A DNA stretch of 64,000 bases, from positions 3,155,695 to 3,219,694 of the forward strand of contig OY755190.1 in the NCBI GenBank assembly GCA_963576735.1, in the 5' to 3' direction. Below the pieces are notes generated by a model. It saw only the letters and a list, made by a program, of their open reading frames with translations, searched no databases and was not told the origin of the DNA. The position numbers and the translations under genes are program-made. Positions 54,039 through 64,000 of the stretch are shown one piece after another (the first letter of the stretch is position 1; each line of letters opens with the position of its first letter). This DNA is from Bedellia somnulentella. Taxonomy: Eukaryota; Arthropoda; Insecta; Lepidoptera; Bedelliidae.

Positions 54039-54600
54039 TTTTTTTTCGCAAGGATTGTTTGCTGCTGGCCCTGTGGCCTGTGCGGCTTCATCACGACTTT
54101 TTGTGTGCCGGGCAGCTGAGGGCCGCCCTGGCGGGGCAAAGGAGTGTACCTAAGCTTAATCGGATAGAGGGAGAAAGGAGCCCTAACAAGGTGACCAAGT
54201 GGGAGGCTTATGTTATACAGTGCGAACTCTCGCGTCGTTCGGGAGGCCTATGCCAATGGCACGGCAAGGGAGGTTCTTATTTGGGGTTCTTTGACCTCGC
54301 CGGCGAGGTCGGTGTCTGGAGTGGTGTGTTCTTTGTCCGTGAGCGCTGGTGGCCGGGATACGAAAGCACGCTACGAGGGCGTCTCTCTCGAGTTCCGACA
54401 TCCGGTGAAATGGTGTAATCGAGCGAAGCTCTGAGTAAGGGGTTGGGGTGATCAGGGATCCTATCAAAGTATCTACGTGACATTTCTTTGAAGTGATCCC
54501 TGATTGTATTGAGTCCTAAGTCTCTGTGGAGATCATAGTTCCTAACATACCAAGGCGCCCCTACCGCCTTGCGCATGAACCTGTTTTGCATCTGGCGTGT
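54039..54600 (-). mobile_element. Jockey-clade LINE 3' fragment
   Basis: The minus-strand frame from 54591 reads QNRFMRKAVGAPWYVRNYDLHRDLG....FKEMSRRYFDRIPDHPNPL, the typical C-terminus of Jockey-clade RT proteins. A 3' UTR and an A8 tail (T8 at 54039-54046 on the plus strand) follow. The UTR part is shared with 39.2-39.5 and 21.05-21.13 kb. Confidence 0.8.
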
Positions 54601-54795
54601 GCAAACGCAACATTACAAACATACAAAAAGAATCGAATCACAATGCATATAAGTTCTTTGTATCTCAAGATAAATTATCGATATTCCTTGATTGCAACCT
54701 TTGGCCCGAGGGAGTAATATTTAGGCGCTTTGTAAATTACAAGCGTAAAAGTATAAACAACGTTAAGATGGCTTCCGACAAGATAATACAGATTA

Positions 54796-55512
54796 ATGGA
54801 TAATACAACGTACAAGATTGTCAGCTTTAATTGTAAGAACGTTAAGCGGTCGGTGTCTCACATAAGAGAATTATGTCAAACATGTGATGTAGTCGCGCTC
54901 CAAGAGACATGGTTGCTACCTAACGAAATACCATACCTTAATAGTATAGACAACGAGTTCAGTTGTACGGGAACGTCAGCTGTAGATACCAGCGCCGGGA
55001 TGCTGCGTGGAAGGCCGTACGGTGGCGTAGCGCTGCTATGGCGTAAATCTCGGTTTCAGCAAGTGATGGTGGTGGAGTGTGGAAAACCCACAATTTTGTG
55101 CAGTTAAAATAAGTATCGATAATAAGTGTTTTATGGTGGTAAATGTGTACATGCCTACAGACAAAAGTGAGAACCTACCATTATTTACGGATTGCCTGGC
55201 TGGGGTAAGTGCCTTTATAAATAACTCAGGGATTGAATGTGTGTACGTAGTTGGTGATTTTAATGCCCATCCAGCAACTATGCCAGCCTCGGGCTTCTAT
55301 ACTTTTATAAGTGAAGCGAACGGATCATGCCGGTGGTTAGATCACTGTCTTGTCACTGAATCTGGTTTTGCAACTGTCAAAAAAGTTTATATAAAATATG
55401 GAGTGTCATGGTCAGATCACATACCGTTAGTTATTGAATTAAATATTAATGTAGTAGTTTCAAAGTTAAATGTGCCATTAAATTTAAATTGTATTAATAA
55501 TAATAATAATAA
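54796..55512 (+). pseudogene. LINE endonuclease domain, one frameshift
   Basis: APE-type endonuclease in two frames. 54796-55107 has SFNCKNVKRS (catalytic N), VALQETWLL (E) and RGRPYGGVALLWR. The second frame, from 55079, has VNVYMPTD, VVGDFNAHP and WSDHIPLVIE (catalytic DH). A one-base shift lies near 55075-55085. It ends in an Asn-coding AAT run where the Dong element inserted. Confidence 0.82.
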
Positions 55513-58500
55513 AAAAGGCGTAGGGATGTCACGACCCCACCGCCCATTGTTGGAATGGCAGGATGAAATGTTTACCAGCTTGCCATTCCAGCAATGCAAA
55601 TAGTCAGCGCTTGAGTTTGTAGGTGTTGACCGTGTCTACAAACTGGTCTCAGCGCAAAATAGAGTAGAGAATAACGGTCTCCCCGGGGCAAGTGAGCGAA
55701 AACCCGGGTGAATCTTCGCTCATCATAATGGACTTAAGAAATAATGATGAGCGTATAGGGCCGCTCCCCAGGGGTTATCGCTGGGGCGCGTCTGGAGCTG
55801 GGGCTGGACGTGGCAGCATGCGGTCCCCCAGCCGCAGCAGACCGGTCCGACCACCTGGTCGGTCTGCTCGACCACCTCAGCCACCAGATGGCTTGGCAAC
55901 GGTTGGGACTGGGGCAACTCAGTCCCAGCAATCGGTGCCCGCCGCTGGTGGAACAAGGCGCCGCATGGCATGGACGGTCGAAATGAATAGGAATGCCATG
56001 CGGGCCTATATTAGGGCCTCGGGTTCAAGAACTGGACGGACGGGTTATCGGGCAGCAATGTACCGCGAATTTCTGCGGCTGGAGCCCAATTTGACCGTCA
56101 CAGAACAAAACCTGGCGGATCGAGTTCGGTACATACAGCGCTCAGAACTTTTTAGCACTACCGAACTCGAACAATTGCGACGCGAGGCTGTTCCCCCGCT
56201 AGACGAAGAGCCACCTTTGCAGGTTCTCCCTCCAGTCCCAGAACGGGAAGTACGGAGGGAGCCAATTGCTAACCTGCCGGATGTGGGTGGTGCGGAAAGC
56301 GATTGGGGAACAGTCTCCCTGGATTTGGATTTGGTGAGGAGCGCACTCGAGGAGACGATCCTGGAATATCGCCAAGTGCCTCTCGAAAGGAGGCCAAGGC
56401 TGCCCCGAGTTCCTCTCAGCGTCAAGGTTCGGGATGTCGTTGAGGCCGTCAATAACATGCTGCCCTCATTTTTAGAGAGCAGCATGGACCTTTGGGATAC
56501 GGATTCAATTCTCTTTGGCGCCGCAATGACAGTTTGTCAATTTGTCGGCGTCAGGATGCCGCCAACAAGAGCTGGTGGCTCCCGCCAGGCTGGCAGTACT
56601 AGTCCCAGGACTAGAACTAGACCAGCCTGGATGAGGCGGATTGAAAGCCGTATCACAAGGGCCAGGGTCCTCATCGGCAAACTGACCAGCTTCAGATCAG
56701 GCAACAATAGGCCGAGGGTGGTGCGCTTCGTCAGGGAGGCATTCCCTGGTGAGAATGTCTTTGACAACTCACCGGAGTTTGCCTGTAGACTGGTGGAGCG
56801 CATCGATGATCTGAAGCAGAAGATCGCTGCTTGGGGTAAGCGAATTAGGCGATATTCTGAAAGGGTAAAGAGGTACCAACAGAATCGTCTCTTCATGAGT
56901 GACCAGAAGAAGTTCTACAGAACTTTGGAGCGTCCCGACGTGGTTACGACAGGTCAGCGACCGGAAAAAGCCGATGTAGTAGCCTTTTGGCGTGGGCTTT
57001 GGTCGCTGCCTGTTGATCACGAAGAGGGCCGATGGTTCGAGGCGGTCGAGGGAGCGTGCGAGCCCATAGCGCCCATGAACCCCGTCAACATATCCGAGGA
57101 GGATGTGGTGGCTGCGATCCGTAAGGCTCCGAACTGGAAAAGTCCGGGGCCGGACGGACTGCACCATTACTGGTTGAAGGGGTTCACGCGCTGTCACGCT
57201 ACTCTCGCCCGTCAGTTCCAAAGCGCCCTCGAGAGTGGGACGCTCCCGAACTTCTTAACTACTGGGGTCACTCATTTAGCTCCAAAGAGCGATGCTACCG
57301 CGGATCCATCACAATACCGCCCCATTACTTGTCTTTGTACAATTTACAAGACCTTGACATCCGTTTTGAGCTCCAAGATTACTCAACACATTGTTGATAA
57401 CAATGTGATCTCTGGAGCTCAGAACGGGTGTAGGGGCGGTAGTCGCGGTAGCAAGGAGCTGCTCCTCATCGATGCGGTCGTAGGCCAACTGGTCAAACGC
57501 AACCGTCGGAACTTTTCCGCTGGCTGGATAGACTACAGGAAGGCGTTCGATTCGGTACCTCATTCATGGCTCATGAGGGTCCTCGAGCTGTACAAAATTG
57601 ATAGTGCAGTTCGACACTTCCTCGGGCAATGTATGGGGTGCTGGAGAACGATCCTGAGTTTAGACGGTCAGCGGATGACGGACGCGGATGACCAAATTGA
57701 TATAAGGCGAGGGATTTTCCAGGGCGATTGCCTGAGTCCAGTTTGGTTTTGCTTGGCCCTGAATCCTCTAAGTACACTCTTGGAGAATTCGGGGACAGGC
57801 TTTCAGTTTCGGAGAGGCGGACCACGCTTGCCTCATCTCCTTTACATGGATGACCTGAAGCTTTACGCCCCCACGGCTGACAGATTGGCGGAGCTACTGA
57901 CGATCACTAACGATTTCAGTGGTTCCGTCAAGATGGAGCTCGGGGTCGATAAGTGTGCGGTCATTCATGTTGAGAAGGGGCATGTCGTGCACTCTGATGG
58001 TGTCGATGTCGGCACCAATCATTTGAGGGCACTCTCCGAGGCTGAAACATACCGGTATCTGGGCATGTCACAAACCATCGGTGTGAAGGTGGCAGACATG
58101 AAACAGGGTGTTTGCGAGGAGTTTTATGAACGCCTGAAAAGTGTGCTTAATAGCTACTTGTCAGGCGTTAATAAGATCCGAGCCATTAACTCCTGGGTCA
58201 TGCCTGTACTGATGTACACATTTGGCGTGCTTAGATGGACTCAGACCGAACTCGACGCTCTGGACAGACGAGTCCGCACGATGATGACCTCTCATCGAAT
58301 GCATCATCCGAGGTCGTCGGTTATGAGATTGTATATCCCGCGGAAGTGTGGTGGTCGAGGCCTCTTGAGTGCCAAAACCATGCACAACCGCGAGGTATGC
58401 AACCTCAGAAACTATTTTTTGACGATGACGGATGATAGTATTCGGGGGGAGGTGGTCGCTAGTGATAAAGGACTGACTCCCTTATCGTTGGCCTCACAGG

Positions 58501-59432
58501 ATTGGCGAACCCCGGAGGTTCTTAGCACCTCTGATCGGGAGTCCGTATGGAAAGAGAAGGAGCTGCACGGGAGGTTTTACAAGGTACTTCACGAACCTTT
58601 CGTGGACCGTAAAGCCTCCCTGCATTGGCTGCGTTTCGGGGACCTCTTTGGGGAAACCGAAGGTTTTGTCTGTGCAATACAAGACCAGGTTATCAAGACG
58701 CGGAACTATCGGAAATACATCCTAAAGGACGGTACCACAGACGTTTGTCGAGCATGTGGCCGTCCCGGAGAGTCACTTAGGCATGTTATTTCCGGTTGTT
58801 CGGCTCTTGCTAACACTGAGTACTTGCACAGACACAACCAAGCAGCCAAAATCCTGCATCAGGAGCTCGCTCTAAAATACGGACTCTTGCAACAGAGGCT
58901 GCCGTATTACAAGTATCTGCCGGAGCCAATCCTAGAAAACGACCGTGCCAAAATCTATTGGGACCGATCCGTTATCACGGACAGAACTATTCTAGCGAAT
59001 AAGCCTGATATCGTGGTATGGGATCGGTCGCAGTCGAGGGTATTTCTAGTGGATGTCACTATCCCTCATGACGAGGGTCTCGTGAAAGCCGACACCGAGA
59101 AGCGTCGGAAATATCTCGATCTGGCTCACGAGATCACCGACATGTGGGGTGTGACTTCGACAGAAATAATCCCAATTGTTTTGTCCGCGAACGGGTTAAT
59201 TCCAACCAGCCTCGCGACCAACTTGAGGCGGTTGGATTTCTGTGGCGTGTCGGTTCCAGCACAGATGCAGAAAGCGGTGCTGCTCGATACGGCTCGGATC
59301 GTCCGTCGGTTCTTGAACCTGACTCCCTGACCCCGACCGACTGTGCTCTTGTCGGGGAGTACCGCCTCTCCCATTTAAAATTTTAATTTTCTGTTTCGGC
59401 CATGGGAGAGGCGAGGAACTAAAGGTATTCCG
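55513..59432 (+). mobile_element. Dong/R4-clade LINE, apparently full length
   Basis: A 3.9-kb element whose two borders are TAA runs (55494-55512 and 59433-59443), the target type known for Dong. It has a short 5' UTR, one long ORF and a roughly 100-bp 3' UTR with the inverted pair CCGCCTCTCCCAT/ATGGGAGAGGCG. No interruption was detected. Confidence 0.88.
55728..59330 (+). CDS. Dong/R4-type polyprotein: RT plus restriction-like endonuclease
   Basis: 1,200 codons from ATG 55728; an upstream in-frame GTG at 55692 is less likely. The N-terminal 340 residues are Arg/Pro-rich. RT: KSPGPDGLHHYW, DYRKAFDSVPHSW (motif A, D602), GIFQGDCLSPVWFCL (B), LLYMDDLKLYA (C, residues 706-709). A CCHC knuckle CRACGRPGESLRHVISGC starts at about 1007 and the RLE nuclease has KPDIVVWD (K1092, D1094) and VDVTIPHD (D1109). 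The protein nicks the target and copies the RNA from the nick. MDDLKL with an RLE C-terminus marks the R4/Dong group. All motifs are intact, so this copy may be competent. Confidence 0.93.
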   Translation: MDLRNNDERIGPLPRGYRWGASGAGAGRGSMRSPSRSRPVRPPGRSARPPQPPDGLATVGTGATQSQQSVPAAGGTRRRMAWTVEMNRNAMRAYIRASGSRTGRTGYRAAMYREFLRLEPNLTVTEQNLADRVRYIQRSELFSTTELEQLRREAVPPLDEEPPLQVLPPVPEREVRREPIANLPDVGGAESDWGTVSLDLDLVRSALEETILEYRQVPLERRPRLPRVPLSVKVRDVVEAVNNMLPSFLESSMDLWDTDSILFGAAMTVCQFVGVRMPPTRAGGSRQAGSTSPRTRTRPAWMRRIESRITRARVLIGKLTSFRSGNNRPRVVRFVREAFPGENVFDNSPEFACRLVERIDDLKQKIAAWGKRIRRYSERVKRYQQNRLFMSDQKKFYRTLERPDVVTTGQRPEKADVVAFWRGLWSLPVDHEEGRWFEAVEGACEPIAPMNPVNISEEDVVAAIRKAPNWKSPGPDGLHHYWLKGFTRCHATLARQFQSALESGTLPNFLTTGVTHLAPKSDATADPSQYRPITCLCTIYKTLTSVLSSKITQHIVDNNVISGAQNGCRGGSRGSKELLLIDAVVGQLVKRNRRNFSAGWIDYRKAFDSVPHSWLMRVLELYKIDSAVRHFLGQCMGCWRTILSLDGQRMTDADDQIDIRRGIFQGDCLSPVWFCLALNPLSTLLENSGTGFQFRRGGPRLPHLLYMDDLKLYAPTADRLAELLTITNDFSGSVKMELGVDKCAVIHVEKGHVVHSDGVDVGTNHLRALSEAETYRYLGMSQTIGVKVADMKQGVCEEFYERLKSVLNSYLSGVNKIRAINSWVMPVLMYTFGVLRWTQTELDALDRRVRTMMTSHRMHHPRSSVMRLYIPRKCGGRGLLSAKTMHNREVCNLRNYFLTMTDDSIRGEVVASDKGLTPLSLASQDWRTPEVLSTSDRESVWKEKELHGRFYKVLHEPFVDRKASLHWLRFGDLFGETEGFVCAIQDQVIKTRNYRKYILKDGTTDVCRACGRPGESLRHVISGCSALANTEYLHRHNQAAKILHQELALKYGLLQQRLPYYKYLPEPILENDRAKIYWDRSVITDRTILANKPDIVVWDRSQSRVFLVDVTIPHDEGLVKADTEKRRKYLDLAHEITDMWGVTSTEIIPIVLSANGLIPTSLATNLRRLDFCGVSVPAQMQKAVLLDTARIVRRFLNLTP

Positions 59433-59653
59433 AATAATAATAAAGTAATATGGGGAGTAGGTCAAGCAATCAAATACAGCAATATAATATTATTTGCTCA
59501 GATAAACTTAGTAAAATAAATAAACCTAACCTCTCATATCAATGTTCACTCTGTGATAAAAATAGTATCTGTAAGGAACAGGATCATTTAATAGTTATTG
59601 ATAAGTTGTATGCAGATATATGACTCTTATATGTGTTGTTGATAACATATTGA

Positions 59654-61141
59654 ATGACAGTTGTTGATAACATATTGAATGACAGGGAAAATGGTCTGAG
59701 TACTTTGTTAGTAATGTTAGACTTCTCTAGAGCTTTTGATTGTTTGTGCATACCCTTGACGTTATCGAAGTTGTCGTATTATGGATTTGATGTCAATACA
59801 GTGCGATGGTGCGACAGTTACCTTTCTGACCGTAAGCAGTTTGTGGAGTTACGCAGAAGAGAAGGTGGTAGTGTTGCCTCTTCTGAAACTGTTCTTAATA
59901 GAGGCGTACCGCAAGGTTCTATTTTGGGACCACTTTTGTTTATATTATATACCGCTGATCTAGTAAAAAACATACAACATAGCAAATTTCATATCTATGC
60001 TGACGATGTTCAGATATACTTATCAGGTCAGCCTCGTAACAGTGCAATAACTACTCAGAAAATCAACTCAGATTTAGAACGAATGCTAACCACCGACCAC
60101 TCGATGGTCAGCTGCCGAACTGTCTACTAACTGCTCGTCAATGACTCGTGTTGAGTCGAAACGCGTCGCATGTTTGTGGTTGCCTGTGGTTTTCGCTTGC
60201 GGGTGTGTGTGTGGTGCATTGTCTGCTTTTCGATTTCTTGTAAGTGGAAGGGCGGGCGGTGCACAGTGCATGTTGCATGAAGACTGCAGGTATTATTTAG
60301 CGGAATTAAGCGAAGAAATTTATTAATATTAGTATTGCTATGGATTTCCGCAAAGTAACGCCTGATTCAATCCAATATCTTAGAACGAATGGTTACATGG
60401 TCTGAAAAAAATTGTCTCGTACTGAACCCACTTAAGTCAAAATTCATGGTATTTGGCACTAAGACGCAAATTCATATTACGTTGGAAGTTCTTGCGGAAC
60501 ATGATGTGGCCATCAGGGACCAACCAATAGAGAGGGTAGAAGAAGTTCGGAACCTTGGCTTACTGATGGATGGGGAACTACGGTTCAAAAACCATATTTC
60601 ATCAGTGGTCAGTAACTGCTTCTATCGCCTCAAAATTCTTTATAATATACGCGATTACCTGAGTGTGGATTTGCGTATTCACCTCTGTGAATCGTTGATA
60701 TTATCGAGATTAAATTATTGTGACGTGGTCTATGAAGGTTGCATACTGGGTCGCACAAGAAAACTGATACAGCGAGTACGAAACGCATGTGCTCGTTATT
60801 GCTTTTGAATCCCTCCCCGATCCCACGTCAGGCCGTACTTGGACGATGCAAAGCTCCTAAACATGCAAGCGCGAAGACAATTACATCTCGCCACTTTGAT
60901 GTTCGATGTTGTAAAGCAAGAATCACCGGCTCATTTGTACAAAAAACTGCAATGGTCAAATATTGGCTATCAGTTCAAAGTCAGGGCGATCTTGCCAATG
61001 CATCGGACTGCCGCATTTCGAGGTTCTTTCAGGTTTGCAGCGTCCAAGTGCTGGAATGATCTCCCACCACCAATCCGTGATGCGGTTGGCAGGAACACCT
61101 TTAAACGTAAACTAAGGGAGATCTTGCTGGCTCAAAAGTAA
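59654..61141 (+). pseudogene. LINE reverse transcriptase, split by an insertion and one stop
   Basis: VVDNILNDRE...LDFSRAFDCL (motif A), GVPQGSILGPLLF (B) and IYADDVQIY (C, about 59992-60015). A 294-bp insertion follows after SDLERM. The frame resumes at VTWSEKNCLVLNPLKSKFMVFG, has TGA at 60806-60808 (ARYCF-stop-IPPRSHV), then FRFAASKCWNDLPPPIRD and stop 61141. It is homologous to the fragment at 12832-13307. Confidence 0.85.
60086..60379. mobile_element. 294-bp insertion with 12-bp target duplication
   Basis: TTAGAACGAATG is duplicated at 60074-60085 and 60380-60391, and removing one copy restores the LINE reading frame. The insert has no poly-A, no TIRs and no ORF with known similarity. 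It has a GC-richer centre with the hairpin GACTCGTGTTGAGTC followed by GAAAC. Family unknown. Confidence 0.75.
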
Positions 61142-61789
61142 CCGCAGGTATTAAATATATTTTGTGTATTTTATTTAATTTTATTTACTAGCATTATTTA
61201 CAGTATAATTAGTTCTCCAATTTAAATATGTATTTTATTTTTCTCGAAAACAAGCTTCGCTTATTTGATATAGCAATTTATAATTTTTGTATATATACTC
61301 GTAGGAATTATAGATATGTATTTAGTGAATAGTATGGATATATATTGTGAGATCGATGTATAAATGTATATATATATATATATATATATACATATATATA
61401 TGCATATATATTATAGTTTTATTATTATTTTGTAATTGTTTATTAAGGTAATACTGCCATTTCTGTTTTGTGAGATGCCTCTGATGTCACTCTGCCATGG
61501 TGTTGTCTGAAAATCAGTTCTGTGAGTCAAAAGCTCACAGAAAATGCTGAGACAGCACCAATTCGCTGTTCAGGTGGCACGGGAAGTGCATGACAAATTT
61601 TTGTATGTTTTTTATTGATTCTCTTTTTTGTTTTTTATTATTTTTTATTTTATAACTAATTTATTTTAAATGTTGTTAAGATTAAGTTGTAAATTATTTT
61701 TTGTATTATGTTACTTGTTCTTCTTGTGCCTACAAATGGCGAATAAACGTTTTTCTTTCTTTCTTTCATATAGTTAACGCACTTCGCGA

Positions 61790-62520
61790 GGCAGCCATAA
61801 GCTGTCACGGAGATAAGAAAACTATGTGTGGCCCTAGGAAATACGTAACTGGCTGGAATAAACATGTAAGCGACAGTCACAGGGAAGCCAAACTGAAGTT
61901 TCTTATTTGGGTCTCGTACCATAAGCCTACCTTAGGCAGAGTGTACGATGAAATGTGCTTAAGCCGTAAGGCATTTAAGTCACGATTGCGATGGTGTCCG
62001 TCACGAGGAGCAAATAAAACTTGACATTATAGCTTCACATCATTCTAATAATGATTTTAAAAACTTCTGGAAATCAACGAACAAACTCAAAGACAGATCT
62101 GGCTTTCCTGTGAATGTTGACGGAGTTAGCGAACCTAAAAACATTGCTGAGCTGTTTAAAGAGCATTTTTCAGTGAAGTCATTGTTGGGTCCACCACAGT
62201 CCTCCTCGGAAAGTAGTGACGAGAATCGGTTTGATGTTAATGGTATTATAGTAGTAGATAAGGACATTGAACATATAATAAGATACATGAAAAGGGGCAA
62301 GTCTCCCGGACATGACGGCTTAAGTCTAGAACACTTACTGCATGCCGGCCCGAGAATAGTTGAGCTACTCACAGATCTTTACTCACTGTGTTTACGTCAT
62401 GAATACCTACCACAGGAACTGATGAGGACGGTGGTGGTACCCATTGTAAAGAATAGGACTGGTAATGTTTCCGATAAGACTAAATACCGCCCGATTTCAC
62501 TAGCCACGATACTTAATAAT
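61790..62520 (+). pseudogene. LINE RT N-terminal part (CR1/L2-like), continuation
   Basis: Reads SCHGDKKTMCGPRKYVTGWNKHV, then after a one-base shift near 62005 continues NDFKNFWKSTNKLK, FKEHFSV, MKRGKSPGHDGLSLEHL and KYRPISLATI, the RT finger motifs that precede motif A. It ends where the inverted LINE's (TTA)n tail begins at about 62512. Confidence 0.75.
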
Positions 62521-64000
62521 AATAAATAATAATAAAAATTTATTCAGTTTTCAAAAGTACATAATATTCGTCTTAACCTAGTAAGTTATTTAAAGTACAA
62601 AATATAACATTTTCCTGTTCCTGAGCTAGGTAATTTACCTGTATTTCAGGCAACAATAAACAAAAAAGGCTTAAACTATCAGTTTTCATATAATGGTATT
62701 GGTAAGTAGTGTATAAATTATTATCAGACTCGATTGTATCTAACTAATTGTATTATTATGATAAAAAAATAAAAACATCTTATATTAACTTATTATATTA
62801 AGCAATTCCTCTGATTCCGTGTATGTAAGATTTAAAAGCCACGATTGAAGTTTTTTCTTGCATTCAAAGTTGTTTAAGTTATATAATACTAGTAATCTAT
62901 TAATTTTATTATATAAGTATGGACCTAAAAATATAAAGAATCTATTTGTAATGGAAAATTTTGCACTATAAGTATTCAAACATACTATATCTTTTCGCCT
63001 CCTGTTTAGTGTATCAGGGTTGAAGTGTAAGCTGGCATGCTGCTTTAGAACAGTGAATAGAATAAAGAGCTGGCGCACAGTTAGCACTTTGCATTGTTTA
63101 TATAGTTCGGTAGTAGGGAAATAGAAAGGGCGCGCTGTGGCTACTTTAAGTAGCGCTCTTTGAGCTCGTTCCAGTTTTAACATAGTGGTAATGCCAGCAC
63201 CTCCCCAAGATTTTATGCAATAAGTCAGTAAGGATTGACCAAGCGCTTGATAGATTTGTTTTATTAAAGCGTAGTCACATATGTGTCTCAACTTTTTAAA
63301 TATTACTATAAGTTTTCTAATTCTATTACAGAGTGCATTAATATGGACCTTAAAAGTTAAAGTAACATCGAGAGTAATTCCAAGATATTTGATGTTAATT
63401 GCTTTGGAGATAGTTGAGCATGGGCATGGTGCGCTATCAGTGCAAGTGCGGTGATGTGCATAAAGCGGGGTATTAGCGAGTAATGGTGTAGAAGTGTTCC
63501 TTGCGAAAATCATATACATAGTTTTATCAGTGTTCAAGGACAGAAAATTATTAAAAAGCCAGTCATTCACAATACTAAAGCCAAATTGAGCGAATTTATA
63601 AGCTTCGTCTATTGTTTTTGCAGAAAAAAGTAAGGCTGTGTCATCTGCATATGAAACTATGGTGCCGTTATTAAGTTGGAGATTACATAGCTCATTAATA
63701 TAAATCAAAAATAGGCTGGGTCCTAAGATACTACCCTGAGGGACGCCATAGGGGTGGTTTTTTGAAAATGTGCTATAATTGTCTCCAATTTTTAGGCACT
63801 GAAGTCTATTACTAAGATAACTTTCAAATAATTTTAACTGAGTATCCCGAATGCCGATATTTTCTAATTTTCGCAATAAAATTGGAATTGAAATTGTATC
63901 AAAGGCTTTTTTGAGGTCGAGAAAAATCCCTATAACATGCATACCTTTGTCCAAATTTTGCACAATTTCATTTGTAAGGCAATGGACTGCGTCATCAGTA
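62521..64000 (-). mobile_element. Inverted LINE (Jockey/CR1 group) with TTATTATT tail, cut by window end
   Basis: The minus-strand 3' tail (TAATAATAATAAATAATAATAAAAA on the plus strand) is joined directly to the interrupted CR1/L2-like LINE. The UTR is 62540-62784. The 5' part lies outside the window. Confidence 0.8.
62785..63999 (-). CDS. LINE reverse transcriptase, open to the window edge
   Basis: 405 open codons: LDLKKAFDTISIPIL (motif A), GVPQGSILGPSLFLIY (B), VSYADDTALLF (C, about 63633-63660 on the plus strand), FLSLNTDKTMYMIF (D), IKYLGITLD (E), then the C-terminal domain SLLTYCIKSWG...RAQRALLKVA. The stop is at 62785. No lesion is seen, so it may be a young copy. The endonuclease and start are beyond base 64000. 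Confidence 0.88.
   Translation of the reverse strand, partial: TDDAVHCLTNEIVQNLDKGMHVIGIFLDLKKAFDTISIPILLRKLENIGIRDTQLKLFESYLSNRLQCLKIGDNYSTFSKNHPYGVPQGSILGPSLFLIYINELCNLQLNNGTIVSYADDTALLFSAKTIDEAYKFAQFGFSIVNDWLFNNFLSLNTDKTMYMIFARNTSTPLLANTPLYAHHRTCTDSAPCPCSTISKAINIKYLGITLDVTLTFKVHINALCNRIRKLIVIFKKLRHICDYALIKQIYQALGQSLLTYCIKSWGGAGITTMLKLERAQRALLKVATARPFYFPTTELYKQCKVLTVRQLFILFTVLKQHASLHFNPDTLNRRRKDIVCLNTYSAKFSITNRFFIFLGPYLYNKINRLLVLYNLNNFECKKKLQSWLLNLTYTESEELLNIIS

Larger units (their letters stand above)
59622..61769 (+). mobile_element. LINE (Jockey/CR1 group), 5'-truncated, nested
   Basis: Inserted in the CR1/L2-like LINE: ATATA precedes it (about 59617-59621) and follows it (61770-61774) where the host frame resumes (DI-VNALRE). 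It starts with a near-perfect 25-bp tandem repeat (TTGTTGATAACATATTGAAT...) and ends AATAAACGTTTTTC(TTTC)n. The 3' UTR has a (TA)n run (61367-61400) and a hairpin CTGTGAGTCAAAAGCTCACAG. Confidence 0.78.
54796..62520 (+). mobile_element. CR1/L2-like LINE broken by two insertions and cut by a third
   Basis: The segments 54796-55512, about 59433-59621 and about 61770-62520 read as one LINE. Segment 1 is the APE endonuclease; segment 2 encodes SDKLSKIN...CDKNSICKEQDHL...YADI; segment 3 continues VNALREAAISCHG and runs into the RT fingers. The Dong element, a second LINE and an inverted LINE occupy the gaps. Confidence 0.75.

Noticed and set aside
60140..60175. Hammerhead-ribozyme-like GACTC-loop-GAGTC followed by GAAAC
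   Set aside because: The upstream core reads TCAATGA instead of CTGATGA and no stem III could be drawn, so a ribozyme is not supported.

Overview
This is eukaryotic, AT-rich, repeat-dense nuclear DNA, most likely from a moth or butterfly. The evidence is a secreted GMC (glucose dehydrogenase-like) gene with short GT-AG introns, a Dong/R4-type retrotransposon set in a TAA run (Dong was first described in Bombyx), RTE-type LINE tails ending in (TATG)n, Helitron ends of the lepidopteran kind, and tRNA-derived SINEs. No prokaryotic features were seen. No database search was possible, so family names rest on motifs and on comparison of copies inside the window.

Layout. 1-5.8 kb: six exons of a minus-strand GMC oxidoreductase, truncated at the window edge, with introns filled by RTE tails, a SINE and a mariner element. 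5.8-9.4 kb: SINE and RTE debris. 9.4-13.9 kb: a LINE with a restriction-like endonuclease (RLE) split by a second LINE, then a Penelope-like fragment and another LINE 3' end. 13.9-23.3 kb: non-autonomous DNA transposons with long or iterated inverted repeats. 23.5-26.0 kb: a decayed two-gene unit, a YqaJ/SWIM-type exon (+) converging on a THAP zinc-finger gene (-), bounded by an inverted 19-bp motif and carrying a MITE and SINEs. 26-30.8 kb: SINEs, one orphan ORF and a MITE. 30.8-34.5 kb: a nearly complete APE-type LINE with an 8-bp target duplication and a candidate -1 ribosomal frameshift site between ORF1 and ORF2. 34.7-38.5 kb: a five-exon host-like gene (+) for a disordered Ser-Pro/Lys-rich protein with internal repeats, a likely one-base frameshift and a transposon in its last intron.

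38.6-49.7 kb: two inverted copies of a 1.1-kb TIR element flank a hAT-derived pseudogene, a 0.7-kb foldback element, an RLE LINE and an OTU-domain fragment; one copy sits in a SINE with a clean 8-bp target duplication. A Helitron-like element follows. 50-54.6 kb: RTE and Jockey fragments and a TIR element. 54.8-64 kb: a stack of nested retrotransposons. A CR1/L2-like LINE is interrupted by an apparently intact Dong/R4 element (1,200-codon ORF), by a second LINE that itself holds a 294-bp insertion with a 12-bp target duplication, and by an inverted third LINE running off the window.

Only the GMC gene and the 34.7-38.5 kb gene look like ordinary host genes; the 27.4-kb ORF is uncertain. Most of the rest is mobile DNA, and nested insertions with target duplications give a relative order of events.
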